Assembly: GCA_965199055.1 (NCBI GenBank) | Contig: CBDAQR010000003.1 | Location: 744,001-808,000, forward strand | Source of the DNA: CBDAQR01 sp965199055 | GTDB lineage: Bacteria > Pseudomonadota > Gammaproteobacteria > Pseudomonadales > Halieaceae | Length of the DNA stretch: 64,000 nt | Reading direction: 5' to 3' | In this document: piece after piece, positions 20,040 to 29,645 of the stretch | Position numbering within the stretch: the stretch's first letter is position 1 | Layout of the letters: every line of letters starts with the position of its first letter | Position numbers and translations under genes: made by a program | Notes under the pieces: model-generated | Seen by the model: the letters and a program-made list of their open reading frames with translations, nothing else | Told to the model about the DNA's origin: nothing | The model's database searches: none

Positions 20040-21674
20040 ATGAGCCAGCCAGAGCCGGCAAACTTCCCTTACCCATCCCCCGAGTTGGAGCACTGTGCCT
20101 CGCGGCTTGCGGGCACCGCTTTAGAGCAGCTATTTGATACTGAAGACAATCGTGTCGCCGAGTTTTCTTGTGAGGCGGCTGGCTGGCGGCTGGATTATTC
20201 GCGCCACATGCTGGACAGCAGCGCGCGCTCTGCGCTGCTTGCCCTGTGTGAAAAAAGTGGCCTGGAACAACAGCGCGACCGTCTATTCGCGGGAGATCGA
20301 ATAAACCATACCGAAGACAGAGCGGTGCTACACACCTTGCTAAGAGCTCCCGCTGCTCCACAGGGGCTGCACACTGAGTGGCACGACGTCGAGGCCTGCC
20401 TGGAAGGCATGGGTCGCTGGGTAGACGCGATACAGACTGGCAATCATAAAGGCTATAGCGGGCAAGCCATCACCGACATAGTCAATATCGGCATCGGCGG
20501 ATCAGACCTGGGACCTCGAATGGTCACCCAGGCGCTGGCGCCCTATCACAGCGCGCTGAGGGTTCACTTTGTCGCAAACATCGATCCCAGCGAACTCGCC
20601 AGAACTCTCGCTGAACTCGACCCAGCGCAAACACTATTTGTCGTGTGTTCGAAAACACTGAGCACAGAAGAGACGCTGCACAACACCCGCACCGCCAGAC
20701 AATGGCTGCTGGACAGCGCCGGCGATGAGTCTGCCATCGCCTCACACTTCCTGGCTGTGAGTACTAATCTTGCCGCTGCTAAAGAACTGGGCATACCCAG
20801 CGATAACATCATGCCGATGTGGGACTGGGTCGGCGGTCGCTACAGCCTCTGGTCGGCCGTGGGCTGGAGCATTGCCTTCGCCACGAGCATGGACTGCTTT
20901 CGTAAACTGCTCCAAGGTGCCGCGGAGATGGATGCGCACTTTCAGCAGGCTCCGGCCAGCACAAACATGCCGGTGATCATGAGTTTGCTGGAGATTTGGT
21001 ACGTCAACTTCCTCAATTCTGCCAATCATGCGGTCATTCCCTACGACCACAGTTTGCGCCGCCTGCCCGCATTTCTGCAGCAGCTGTCTATGGAGAGCAA
21101 TGGCAAACGGGTGAATCATTCCGGCCAGACACTGGCCTATGCTACTGCGCCTGCACTGTGGGGAGAAGAAGGCACGAACGGTCAGCACTCGTTCCACCAA
21201 CTGCTGCACCAGGGTACCCAGCTTTGCCCGGTCGACTTTATCCTGTCGCTACGCAGCCATCAGCAAGATGAGGAGGCCCAGGAACGCCTGGTCGCTAACT
21301 GTCTCGGACAGGCCCAGGCCCTACTGCAGGGCCGCAGCTACGAACAATCATTACAATCGCTATTGGATCGGGGTATTGAGCAGAGTGAAGCACAATCACT
21401 GGCGCATCACCTAGTCATTCCCGGCAATCGACCCAGTAGCACCTTGAGTTGCGAACAGCTTACGCCTGAAAGCCTGGGCGCGCTCATCGCGTTGTACGAG
21501 CACAAGACATTCTGCAGTGGCCACATCTGGCAAATCAATTCCTTTGACCAGTGGGGGGTCGAACTGGGCAAGCAGTTGAGTGGCACCATTCGCAGCGCGC
21601 TGCGGGGTGACTCATCCCCCTCACTGGATCCCTCGACTACGCAGCAAATACGAGGCTACCGAGATGCAAGATAG
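20040..21674 (+). CDS. pgi: Glucose-6-phosphate isomerase
   Basis: It interconverts glucose-6-phosphate and fructose-6-phosphate. Family signatures are present: NIGIGGSDLGPRMV, then VGGRYSLWSAVGWSIAF, ESNGKRVNHSG and a C-terminal SFDQWGVELGKQL. The length of 544 is close to the E. coli enzyme. The ATG at 20040 starts MSQPEPANF. Earlier in-frame codons have no family similarity. It overlaps the next gene by 11 bp, which links it to the nucleotide-sugar block, where its product is the precursor for mannose sugars. Confidence 0.96.
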   Translation: MSQPEPANFPYPSPELEHCASRLAGTALEQLFDTEDNRVAEFSCEAAGWRLDYSRHMLDSSARSALLALCEKSGLEQQRDRLFAGDRINHTEDRAVLHTLLRAPAAPQGLHTEWHDVEACLEGMGRWVDAIQTGNHKGYSGQAITDIVNIGIGGSDLGPRMVTQALAPYHSALRVHFVANIDPSELARTLAELDPAQTLFVVCSKTLSTEETLHNTRTARQWLLDSAGDESAIASHFLAVSTNLAAAKELGIPSDNIMPMWDWVGGRYSLWSAVGWSIAFATSMDCFRKLLQGAAEMDAHFQQAPASTNMPVIMSLLEIWYVNFLNSANHAVIPYDHSLRRLPAFLQQLSMESNGKRVNHSGQTLAYATAPALWGEEGTNGQHSFHQLLHQGTQLCPVDFILSLRSHQQDEEAQERLVANCLGQAQALLQGRSYEQSLQSLLDRGIEQSEAQSLAHHLVIPGNRPSSTLSCEQLTPESLGALIALYEHKTFCSGHIWQINSFDQWGVELGKQLSGTIRSALRGDSSPSLDPSTTQQIRGYRDAR

Positions 21675-22926
21675 ATCCATTGCTGTACTCGGCCTTGGTT
21701 ACGTCGGCCTGCCGCTGGCACTTGCGCTCTCCGCACACCACAAAACTCTCGGCTTCGATATAAGCCCCCAGCGTATTGGCGAGCTGCGTGAAGGTCTGGA
21801 CAAGAGCGGCGAGGTCAGCGCCGAGCGCATTAAGTCCGCCCCACTGTCACTGTCTTCAGACAACGCGGACCTGGCAGATATCGATGTTTACATCATTACA
21901 GTTCCCACACCCATCGACGCCGATCGACGTCCTGACCTCCACCCCCTGGGAGCGGCGAGCGGCCTGGTCGGTGAGGCGCTCAAACCTGGCAATATCGTCA
22001 TCTACGAGTCCACCGTTTACCCTGGCTGCACCGAAGAGTATTGCGTACCAATACTGGAACGCGCCTCTGGCCTGCGCTACAACGAGGACTTTTTTGTTGG
22101 CTATAGTCCCGAACGCATCAATCCGGGCGACAAGGAGCGTGGCCTGGCGGACATCATCAAAATTACTGCAGGCTCCACACCGCAGGTTGCAGCCCAGATC
22201 GACGAGTTGTACCGGAACGTCGTCACGGCCGGTACGTTTCCCGTGAGCAGCATCCGAGTCGCTGAAGCGGCCAAAGTCATCGAAAACACGCAACGCGATG
22301 TGAACATTGCCCTGACCAACGAGTTTGCACAGATATTCAAACGACTCGAGATCGACACAGAAGAAGTCCTCGCCGCAGCAGGAAGTAAATGGAATTTTCT
22401 GCCCTTCCGTCCTGGCCTGGTTGGAGGACACTGCATAGGTGTAGATCCCTACTACCTGGTACATCGTGCAGAGCAAGCCGGATATTTCCCGGAGATTATT
22501 TCCGCCAGCAGACGCCTCAATGACGCCATTGGAAAACAGGTGGCCACCGAGGTTATGCAGCTGATGACGCAACGCCGGCTGCACGTCGTCGATTCGAGAG
22601 TGCTCGTACTGGGACTCGCTTTCAAGCCCAACTGCAGCGACCTGCGCAACACGCTAGTCGCCGACATCATTGGCGAGCTAGCCGCCTGTAATGCTCAAGT
22701 AGAGGTGTATGACCCCGTGGTCAACACCGATGACGCGCGGCACGAACTCAACCTCGATATGGTGGCGAACCCTGGATCAGACTACGACGCAGTGGTATTG
22801 GCGGTAGGCCACGATTGCTTCAAAGATCTTGGTCACGCAGCAATTCGCGCATATTGCCGGGATCAGGGCGTACTGTACGACGCCACCTACCTGCTGCCAT
22901 CTCAAGAAGTCGACGGCAGGCTCTAG
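21664..22926 (+). CDS. UDP-N-acetylhexosamine 6-dehydrogenase (TviB/WbpA-like)
   Basis: It is an NAD-dependent nucleotide-sugar dehydrogenase. It oxidises the C6 hydroxyl of UDP-GlcNAc or UDP-GalNAc to the uronic acid. The N-terminal Rossmann motif is GLGYVGLPLA at residues 10-19. The catalytic Cys sits in GLVGGHCIGVDPYYL near residue 260. The C-terminal domain has VLGLAFKPNCSDLRNT, which coordinates the UDP moiety. GGHCIGVDPYYL and the overall pattern are those of the TviB/WbpA branch, not UDP-glucose dehydrogenase. Start at 21664 inside the end of pgi. It converges on the phosphomannomutase gene. Confidence 0.88.
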   Translation: MQDRSIAVLGLGYVGLPLALALSAHHKTLGFDISPQRIGELREGLDKSGEVSAERIKSAPLSLSSDNADLADIDVYIITVPTPIDADRRPDLHPLGAASGLVGEALKPGNIVIYESTVYPGCTEEYCVPILERASGLRYNEDFFVGYSPERINPGDKERGLADIIKITAGSTPQVAAQIDELYRNVVTAGTFPVSSIRVAEAAKVIENTQRDVNIALTNEFAQIFKRLEIDTEEVLAAAGSKWNFLPFRPGLVGGHCIGVDPYYLVHRAEQAGYFPEIISASRRLNDAIGKQVATEVMQLMTQRRLHVVDSRVLVLGLAFKPNCSDLRNTLVADIIGELAACNAQVEVYDPVVNTDDARHELNLDMVANPGSDYDAVVLAVGHDCFKDLGHAAIRAYCRDQGVLYDATYLLPSQEVDGRL

Positions 22927-22940
22927 GCCGAGGCACGCGA

Positions 22941-24290
22941 CTACCCGTCTATCAGTTCCAGCAGTTCTGCGGTGCGTTGTTTCATGAGCGCAACATCGGC
23001 TCGCGATTCAACATTCAATCTAACGACCGGCTCCGTATTGGACATGCGCAGATTAAATCGCCACTCGGGGTACTCTACGCTCAAGCCATCTGTGTGATCG
23101 ACAAGACTAGCCTCTGCGCCGTAACGCGCTTCAGCCAAAGCCAGCACTTTTGCCGGGTCAGCTATTTCACGATTGATTTCACCGCTACAGGGGAAGGCCG
23201 CCATGCGCTCGGCAACCAAAGTGGAAAGAGGCTTGCCACTCGCACACATCAGTTCGGCCACCAACAACCAGGGGATCATGCCACTATCGCAGTAGGCGAA
23301 ATCGCGGAAGTAGTGATGGGCACTCATTTCCCCGCCGTAGACGGCATTCTCGGCGCGCATACGCTCCTTGATAAACGCGTGTCCGGTTTTACTTTGTACA
23401 GCTTCGCCCCCAAAACTCTCCACAATCTCGCGCGTGTTCCAGGTTAGCCGGGGGTCATGTACCACCTTGCCGCCGCCATCTTGCTTGAGAAACGCCTCAG
23501 CCAGCAAACCCACCAGGTAATAGCCCTCAATAAATTCTCCCTTCTCATCGAAAAAGAAGCAGCGATCGAAATCGCCGTCCCAGGCGATACCCATATCCGC
23601 GCCATGTTGGATTACGGCGTCGGCCGTCACGGCGCGGTTCTCCACGAGTAGCGGGTTGGGTACCCCATGAGGGAAATTGCCGTCAGCCTGGTGATGCACC
23701 TTAATAAATTCGAATGGGAGTCGGTCTTCGATGCGATCAATGACCGCACCAGCGCCACCGTTGCCGGCATTGACCACTATTTTCTGGGGACGCAATTGAG
23801 CCAGGTCCACATATGACAGCAAATGTTCGATATAGGCCGCAGCAGTATCCAGGGGCTCATACCCACCACGCGTACTTACCGCGGAAAAATCGTTCTGCTC
23901 CGCCAGGCTCTTAATATCCAAAAGGCCACTGTCACCACTGATCGGCTCGGATCCAGCGCGAACGAACTTCATGCCGTTATAGTCTTTGGGATTGTGGCTG
24001 GCGGTAACAGCAATACCGCCACCAGTACCAGCGTGCGCCGTGGCGAAGTAGATTTCTTCCGTGCCGCACTGGCCGATGTCGAGTACATCAACACCTCCAT
24101 CACGCAGCCCCTCAGTCAAAGCGGCCTTAATCTGCTCACTGGTGAGACGTATATCGTGCCCGACGACAACGTTACCGGGCGCAATGACCGCCGCATAAGC
24201 ACGACCAATGCGATACGCGATATCTTCGTTCAACTGATCGGGAATACGGCCGCGCACATCGTAGGCCTTGAAACACGTTAACTCCGTCAT
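22941..24290 (-). CDS. Phosphomannomutase / phosphoglucomutase
   Basis: It interconverts hexose-6- and hexose-1-phosphates for GDP-mannose (and possibly UDP-glucose) synthesis. The phosphoserine loop TASHNPKDYNGMKF is near residues 96-109. The metal site is WDGDFDRCFFFD and the sugar-binding loop is GGEMSAHHYFRDF. The C-terminal SNTEPVVRLNVES binds phosphate. The length of 449 fits the ManB/CpsG/AlgC family. The start overlaps the stop of galU by 4 bp (ATGA type), so the three genes manC-galU-manB form one operon. Confidence 0.93.
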   Translation of the reverse strand: MTELTCFKAYDVRGRIPDQLNEDIAYRIGRAYAAVIAPGNVVVGHDIRLTSEQIKAALTEGLRDGGVDVLDIGQCGTEEIYFATAHAGTGGGIAVTASHNPKDYNGMKFVRAGSEPISGDSGLLDIKSLAEQNDFSAVSTRGGYEPLDTAAAYIEHLLSYVDLAQLRPQKIVVNAGNGGAGAVIDRIEDRLPFEFIKVHHQADGNFPHGVPNPLLVENRAVTADAVIQHGADMGIAWDGDFDRCFFFDEKGEFIEGYYLVGLLAEAFLKQDGGGKVVHDPRLTWNTREIVESFGGEAVQSKTGHAFIKERMRAENAVYGGEMSAHHYFRDFAYCDSGMIPWLLVAELMCASGKPLSTLVAERMAAFPCSGEINREIADPAKVLALAEARYGAEASLVDHTDGLSVEYPEWRFNLRMSNTEPVVRLNVESRADVALMKQRTAELLELIDG

Positions 24291-25129
24291 GACGGCTCCG
24301 AGTAGACGTTCTCGTAAACGTGGTTGGTGGCTTCGACGAACCCATCCACGCTACCACAGTCAAAGCGGCGTCCCTTGAATTTGTAGGCCATGACGCAGCC
24401 CGTCTTTGCCTGGGTCAACAATGCGTCTGTAATTTGTACTTCGCCGTTCTCGCCAGGCGGGGTATTGCGAATGATCTCGAATATGTCGGGGGTAAGAATG
24501 TAGCGACCAATGATAGCCAGGTTCGACGGTGCGTCCTCGGGTTTAGGCTTTTCGACCATATCATCTACCCGAAACAGGCCATCCTTTAAGGCCTCACCCG
24601 CGATGACCCCGTATTTGTGCGTCTGGTCCGCTGGCACTTCTTGTATCGCTACGATGCTGCAACGGAACTGACGATAGAGCTCCGCCATCTGGCTCAACAC
24701 ACCCATACCATCATTCAGGCACAGATCATCGGACAGCACCACACCAAAAGGTTCACTGCCAATGAGCGGCTCCCCTGTAAGAATGGCGTGGCCCAGTCCT
24801 TTCATTTCGCGCTGTCTGACCATGGTGAAAACACCCTCATCAAGCACGCCTCGTATACTCTCGAGGTACACTTCTTTGCTGGTGCCGGCGATTTGGTTTT
24901 CGAGCTCGTAGCTAATATCGAAATGATCCGCGATGGCGCGCTTACCCCGGCCCGTCACAAACGATATCGTGGTCATGCCGGCCTCGATTGCCTCCTCGAC
25001 GCCATATTGCACCAAGGGCTTATTGACCACCGGCAGCATCTCTTTGGGCATGCTCTTCGTAGCGGGCAAGAAGCGCGTGCCGTACCCCGCTACCGGAAAC
25101 AGGCATTTTTTAATCAGGTCAGATTCCAT
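24287..25129 (-). CDS. galU: UTP--glucose-1-phosphate uridylyltransferase
   Basis: It makes UDP-glucose from UTP and glucose-1-phosphate. The nucleotidyltransferase start is FPVAGYGTRFLPATKSMPKE at residues 12-31. VEKPKPEDAPSNLAIIGRY marks the sugar-binding part. The length of 280 is close to E. coli GalU. It is placed between manC and the mutase, with only 14 bp and a 4-bp overlap between them. Confidence 0.95.
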   Translation of the reverse strand: MESDLIKKCLFPVAGYGTRFLPATKSMPKEMLPVVNKPLVQYGVEEAIEAGMTTISFVTGRGKRAIADHFDISYELENQIAGTSKEVYLESIRGVLDEGVFTMVRQREMKGLGHAILTGEPLIGSEPFGVVLSDDLCLNDGMGVLSQMAELYRQFRCSIVAIQEVPADQTHKYGVIAGEALKDGLFRVDDMVEKPKPEDAPSNLAIIGRYILTPDIFEIIRNTPPGENGEVQITDALLTQAKTGCVMAYKFKGRRFDCGSVDGFVEATNHVYENVYSEPS

Positions 25130-25143
25130 TGACTCATCCCTCC

Positions 25144-26556
25144 TCAGGACTCGCTGCGTCCATAAACATCTTCATAGCGGACGATATCGTCCTCGCCGAG
25201 ATAAGTGCCCGACTGCACCTCTATCAGCTCTAGCGGGATCACTCCTGGGTTAGCCAGGCGATGCTTGTGGCCCAGGGGAATATAGGTGGACTCATCTTCG
25301 GTCAATGTGAACACCTTATCCTCGCAAGTCACTTCCGCTGTTCCCGTCACTACGATCCAATGCTCCGCACGATGGTGGTGCTTCTGCAGGGAGAGTTTTT
25401 GCCCAGGGTTCACGATAATACTCTTTACCTGAAAGCCGTCTCCGGCGATCAAAGATTCATAAGAACCCCAGGGACGGTAAACGCGAGCGTGTACGTTCGC
25501 TTCCTCCCGCTCAGCCGATTTCAGCGCGGTCACGATTCTCTTAACGTCCTGTACGGTATCGCGATGCGACACCAGCACAGCGTCGGGGGTTTCCACTACG
25601 ACGAGATCATCCACCCCGGTAACCGCCACCAAGCGCGACTCGCTGCGTACATAATTGTTGCGACTCTGGTCGACCAGGACATCACCCTGAAGCACATTGC
25701 CATCACCATCAGCATCGCCAACATCCCATAGCGCCGACCAGGCGCCGACATCGCTCCAACCGCAATCGAGCGAGGCCACAGCACCCAATCGGGTTTTTTC
25801 CATCACAGCGTAGTCGATGGAATCGCTGGGGCATGCGGCGAAGTGCTCTTCATGGAGTCGAACAAAATCAAGGTCAGCCTGGGCCTGCTCCAGCGCTCTC
25901 TCACAACTCGCCAGCATTTCCGGCGCCAGCCTACCTAACTCCTCGATATAGCTCCCTGCGGACAGGAGAAATTTGCCGCTGTTCCAGAGGTAATCGCCGC
26001 TGGCCAGATACGCGGTAGCCGTGTCGGCATCTGGCTTCTCAACGAAGGTATCAAGGTCGTAGAGCCCGTCCTGCAAGGCTTCGCCACGTTTGATGTATCC
26101 GTAATCCGTTTCAGGACGGGTGGGTACCACACCAAAAGTAACCAGTCTGCCCTGCTCCGCGAGAGGCAATGCACCTGCAACCGCCGCGTGAAAAGCTTTC
26201 GGTTGCTCAATAATATGATCTGCCGGCAACACCAGAAGCACCGCATCGGGGTCCGATTTCAGCGCCTGTAGAGCTGCTACAGCAACCGCCGGGGCCGTAT
26301 TGCGACCGCAGGGCTCCAGTAGTATTTCTGCTCCCACAATGCCGGCTTCACGTAACTGTTCCGCCACAATAAAGCGATGTTCGTCATTACAGACGACCAT
26401 CGGTGGCTGCGCCGATAGCGCATCCAGCCGCGCCAGCGTATCAACCAGCATGGACTGGTCTCCAGCCAATGGCAGGAACTGCTTGGGATAGGCCTCACGC
26501 GAGACCGGCCACAAGCGACTGCCTACTCCACCGGAGAGAAGCACTGGTTTAAGCAT
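25144..26556 (-). CDS. manC: Mannose-1-P guanylyltransferase / mannose-6-P isomerase
   Basis: This bifunctional enzyme leads from fructose-6-phosphate to mannose-6-phosphate and from mannose-1-phosphate to GDP-mannose. The N-terminal GTP transferase has LSGGVGSRLWPVSREAYPKQ at residues 7-26 and FVEKPD near 170. The C-terminal type II isomerase cupin has RPWGSYESLIAG and QKLSLQKHHHRAEHWIVVTG. The length of 470 is typical of the ManC/XanB/AlgA class. It is the first gene of the three-gene operon. Confidence 0.95.
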   Translation of the reverse strand: MLKPVLLSGGVGSRLWPVSREAYPKQFLPLAGDQSMLVDTLARLDALSAQPPMVVCNDEHRFIVAEQLREAGIVGAEILLEPCGRNTAPAVAVAALQALKSDPDAVLLVLPADHIIEQPKAFHAAVAGALPLAEQGRLVTFGVVPTRPETDYGYIKRGEALQDGLYDLDTFVEKPDADTATAYLASGDYLWNSGKFLLSAGSYIEELGRLAPEMLASCERALEQAQADLDFVRLHEEHFAACPSDSIDYAVMEKTRLGAVASLDCGWSDVGAWSALWDVGDADGDGNVLQGDVLVDQSRNNYVRSESRLVAVTGVDDLVVVETPDAVLVSHRDTVQDVKRIVTALKSAEREEANVHARVYRPWGSYESLIAGDGFQVKSIIVNPGQKLSLQKHHHRAEHWIVVTGTAEVTCEDKVFTLTEDESTYIPLGHKHRLANPGVIPLELIEVQSGTYLGEDDIVRYEDVYGRSES

Positions 26557-26644
26557 GATGAAAAATCCTTATAGAGACAAAATAAGCGGACAATCCTCTG
26601 CTACCCGAGTGGCGCAGGTCCGTGTTGGGAATGATACCGCACGC

Positions 26645-26672
26645 TGGACATGTGGTCACCAGACATTAGAAT
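26645..26672 (+). promoter_or_regulatory. fabA promoter candidate
   Basis: TGGACA at 26645-26650, a 16-bp spacer and TAGAAT at 26667-26672. It predicts a start near 26679, 24 nt before the fabA ATG. No FabR- or FadR-like palindrome is obvious nearby. Confidence 0.5.
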
Positions 26673-26702
26673 GGGCACCCCGCCGTTTGTCATGGAATCG
26701 CA

Positions 26703-27218
26703 ATGACTGGACAGAGTTCTTTCGAAAAGCAGGAGTTGATCGCCTGCGGCCTGGGTGAGTTGTTTGGCCCTGGCAACGCACAACTGCCTATTGAAAACAT
26801 GTTGATGCTCGACCGCATCACGCACATTAGTTCAGAGGGTGGCGAATACGGTAAAGGCGAGATCGTCGCCGAGTTGGATATCAACCCCGATCTCTGGTTT
26901 TTTGATTGCCACTTTCGCGGTGATCCCGTGATGCCGGGGTGCCTGGGTCTGGATGCCATGTGGCAGCTGGTGGGCTTCTTCTTGGGCTGGCGGGGTAATC
27001 CAGGCCGGGGCAGAGCATTGGGTGCCGGCGAGATTAAATTCACGGGCCAGATATTGCCAAGCGCCAACAAGGTGGTCTACAACATCAATATGAAACGCGT
27101 TATAGAACGCAAGCTGGTCATGGGGATCGCAGATGGCACTGTGTCTGTCGACGGTGAGGAAATTTATGCTGCCAAGGATTTGCGGGTAGGCCTCTTCCAG
27201 TCAACTGAATCATTCTAG
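26703..27218 (+). CDS. fabA: 3-hydroxydecanoyl-ACP dehydratase/isomerase
   Basis: It dehydrates 3-hydroxyacyl-ACP and isomerises trans-2- to cis-3-decenoyl-ACP, the branch point to unsaturated fatty acids. The active-site His70 is in WFFDCHFRGDPVMPG and Asp84 in GCLGLDAMWQLVGFF, the exact E. coli positions. The length of 171 matches. FabB follows directly, the conserved fabA-fabB pair. This supports anaerobic-type unsaturated fatty acid synthesis. Confidence 0.97.
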   Translation: MTGQSSFEKQELIACGLGELFGPGNAQLPIENMLMLDRITHISSEGGEYGKGEIVAELDINPDLWFFDCHFRGDPVMPGCLGLDAMWQLVGFFLGWRGNPGRGRALGAGEIKFTGQILPSANKVVYNINMKRVIERKLVMGIADGTVSVDGEEIYAAKDLRVGLFQSTESF

Positions 27219-27227
27219 GTGGGCGAT

Positions 27228-28448
27228 ATGAGCAAGCGCGTTGTAGTTACAGGTATTGGTATTACCTCATGTCTAGGCACGGACCAAGGCAGTGTCACGA
27301 GCTCCTTGAAGGACGGTCGCTCAGGCATCAGCTTTCAACAAGAGCACGTCGATGTCGGCATGAAAAGCCATATTGCTGGCTCCATTGACCTCGACCTGAG
27401 CGAACTGATCGATCGCAAGCAATTGCGTTTTATGGGGCATGCCGCGGCCTACGCGTATCTCTCAATGCAGCAAGCCATAGCCGATGCTGGCCTTGCGGAG
27501 GAGCATGTCTCCAATCTGCGCACCGGCATTATCGCCGGATCTGGCGGCGCATCTTCTGCCAGCCAGGTAGAGGCAGCCGATATCATGCGCGATCGCGGTC
27601 TGCGCCGCGTGGGGCCTTATCGAGTGACACAAACCATGGCCAGTACAGTCTCGGCGTGTCTTGCGACGCCCTTTAAGATCAAGGGCATCAACTATTCCAT
27701 CTCGTCCGCCTGCTCCACCAGCGCACATTGCATCGGTAACGGAATGGAACAGATCCAGTTAGGTAAGCAGGACATCATTTTCGCCGGCGGTGGCGAAGAG
27801 CTGCACTGGACACTCAGCTCTCTGTTCGATGCCATGGGGGCTCTGTCTACTAAATACAATGACACCCCCGCCAGAGCTTCACGCGCCTATGACGCCAACC
27901 GCGATGGATTCGTGATTGCCGGCGGTGGCGGTATGCTGGTTTTGGAAGAGCTGGAGCACGCACAGGCCCGCGGCGCAAAAATCTATGCCGAACTGGTCGG
28001 TTATGGCGCCACCTCCGATGGCTACGATATGGTGGCCCCCTCGGGAGAGGGCGCGGTGCGTTGCATGCAACAGGCGCTTGCAACAGTCGACGGCGAGGTG
28101 GACTACATTAATGCCCACGGCACCAGCACTCCCGCAGGCGATATACAGGAATTAAAGGCAGTCAAGGAAGCCTTTGCCGGTCGCGATATTCCCGTCGTAG
28201 GGTCCACCAAATCGTTGTCCGGACATTCCCTGGGCGCCGCCGGCGTACAAGAGGCGATCTACTCCTTGTTAATGATGCAGGAAGATTTCATTGCCGCGTC
28301 TGCCAACATCGAAGATCTAGACCCTGAAGCCCAGGGCATGCCCATCGCCCTGGAGCGTAAAGACGACGCGGGTTTGCAGCGGGTCATGTCGAACAGCTTT
28401 GGCTTTGGCGGCACCAACGCCTCGCTGGTATTTCAGCGGTTTAGTTGA
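27228..28448 (+). CDS. fabB: 3-oxoacyl-ACP synthase I
   Basis: It elongates acyl-ACPs and is needed to extend cis-3-decenoyl-ACP. The Cys-His-His triad is complete: Cys162 in YSISSACSTSAHCIGNG, His in INAHGTSTPAGD near 297 and His in KSLSGHSLGAAGVQEA near 332. With the ATG at 27228 it is 406 residues, as in E. coli. A GTG nine bases upstream is less likely. It follows fabA by nine bases. Its 3' end overlaps the convergent moeA gene by 16 bp. Confidence 0.96.
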   Translation: MSKRVVVTGIGITSCLGTDQGSVTSSLKDGRSGISFQQEHVDVGMKSHIAGSIDLDLSELIDRKQLRFMGHAAAYAYLSMQQAIADAGLAEEHVSNLRTGIIAGSGGASSASQVEAADIMRDRGLRRVGPYRVTQTMASTVSACLATPFKIKGINYSISSACSTSAHCIGNGMEQIQLGKQDIIFAGGGEELHWTLSSLFDAMGALSTKYNDTPARASRAYDANRDGFVIAGGGGMLVLEELEHAQARGAKIYAELVGYGATSDGYDMVAPSGEGAVRCMQQALATVDGEVDYINAHGTSTPAGDIQELKAVKEAFAGRDIPVVGSTKSLSGHSLGAAGVQEAIYSLLMMQEDFIAASANIEDLDPEAQGMPIALERKDDAGLQRVMSNSFGFGGTNASLVFQRFS

Positions 28449-29641
28449 TCCAACAGCACTACCTGCACTGTGTCACCCGGTGCGATCGTCGTGCCGGGGG
28501 GCACTACTGCCAACGCATTAGCCCAGCTGACAGAACTTAACACCCCTGAGCTTTGATTGTGGTGCAGCGCTACCCGCAACTCACCGTCACGCGCTTCTAC
28601 CCTGGCGCGAAAATACTCCTGCCTTGAGCCCGCTCGCTCGAGCGAAAAATCAGCGCGAGCTCGAAGCTCCAGCGGAGCTGCGGAGTCTGCACCTTGCCGC
28701 CTGAGCAGCCAGGGGCGAACGATCATACTGAAGGTAACGAAAACCGCTGCAGGATTTCCCGGCAAGCCAAAAAATGCAGTATCGCCGATAACGCCGTAGG
28801 CCAGGGGCTTACCCGGTTTAATCTGCAGCTTCCACAGCCGCAACTCTCCCAGCGCCTCGACCTGGTTCTTGACGTGATCTTCCTCGCCTACGGATACCCC
28901 GCCGGAGCTGATTACACAGTCAGCCGCTGCCGCAGCTTCTGCCAGAACACGCGCAGTGTCGGCTGCAGTGTCAGGGACCATACCAAAATCGAGTACCTCC
29001 ATGCCGAGCCCCTGCAATAAACCCTGTAGGGTATAGCGGTTGGAATTGTAGATTTGCCCGGGCCTCAAATCCGCCTGGGATGCGGGGTCTACCAACTCGT
29101 CGCCGGTAGACAGGATAGCGACTTTCAGGGGCCGCCGAACCGGCACCGTACCGATGCCGACCGAGGCCAGCACGCCCAGATCTTCTCCCTGCAACCTTCG
29201 CCCCGCGACAAACACCTCATCACCCTGCGCGATATCCTGTCCTCGCGGCCGGATATTCTCGCCCACCGTGACCGCCGCAGTGAGTCGCAGGCAATCGCCA
29301 TCGACTTCACAGTTCTCTTGCATCACGACCGCGTCAGCGCCTGGGGGTACGGGTGCGCCGGTGAAAATTCGGGCTGCTGTACCGGGTTCAACCAGGCTGC
29401 CGCAGGACCCGGCGGGGATGCGCTGAGTAATTTTCAGCTCCAGCCCGGATTCATCCGCTTTCAGGGCATAACCATCCATTGCACTGTTATCATCGAAAGG
29501 CACCGCAACGGCGGAGCGCACACTTTCTGCGAGTACCCGCCCCAGCGCCTGGTCCAGCGAGCACTGTTCTACGGCAGGTGGCTCGTACGGGCCGGAAAGT
29601 ATCTGTTCCAGCGCCTCATTGATCGGTGTCAGACCTGCCAT
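28433..29641 (-). CDS. moeA: Molybdopterin molybdotransferase
   Basis: MoeA inserts molybdate into adenylylated molybdopterin, the last step of cofactor assembly. The N-terminal FDDNSAMDGYAL near residues 49-60 is the family signature. ILSTGDELV, SNRYTL and SSGGVSVGEEDHVK mark the MoaB-like core, and the GDTAFFGLPGNPAAVFVTF stretch is conserved. The C-terminal domain follows to residue 402. It is 4 bp after moaB in the same direction. MsrP is one likely client in this genome. Confidence 0.94.
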   Translation of the reverse strand: MAGLTPINEALEQILSGPYEPPAVEQCSLDQALGRVLAESVRSAVAVPFDDNSAMDGYALKADESGLELKITQRIPAGSCGSLVEPGTAARIFTGAPVPPGADAVVMQENCEVDGDCLRLTAAVTVGENIRPRGQDIAQGDEVFVAGRRLQGEDLGVLASVGIGTVPVRRPLKVAILSTGDELVDPASQADLRPGQIYNSNRYTLQGLLQGLGMEVLDFGMVPDTAADTARVLAEAAAAADCVISSGGVSVGEEDHVKNQVEALGELRLWKLQIKPGKPLAYGVIGDTAFFGLPGNPAAVFVTFSMIVRPWLLRRQGADSAAPLELRARADFSLERAGSRQEYFRARVEARDGELRVALHHNQSSGVLSSVSWANALAVVPPGTTIAPGDTVQVVLLDQLNR

Positions 29642-29645
29642 CTAA

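Noticed and set aside
21580..21663. Longer N-terminus for the nucleotide-sugar dehydrogenase
   Set aside because: It would lie wholly inside pgi, and the Rossmann motif starts right after the Met at 21664.
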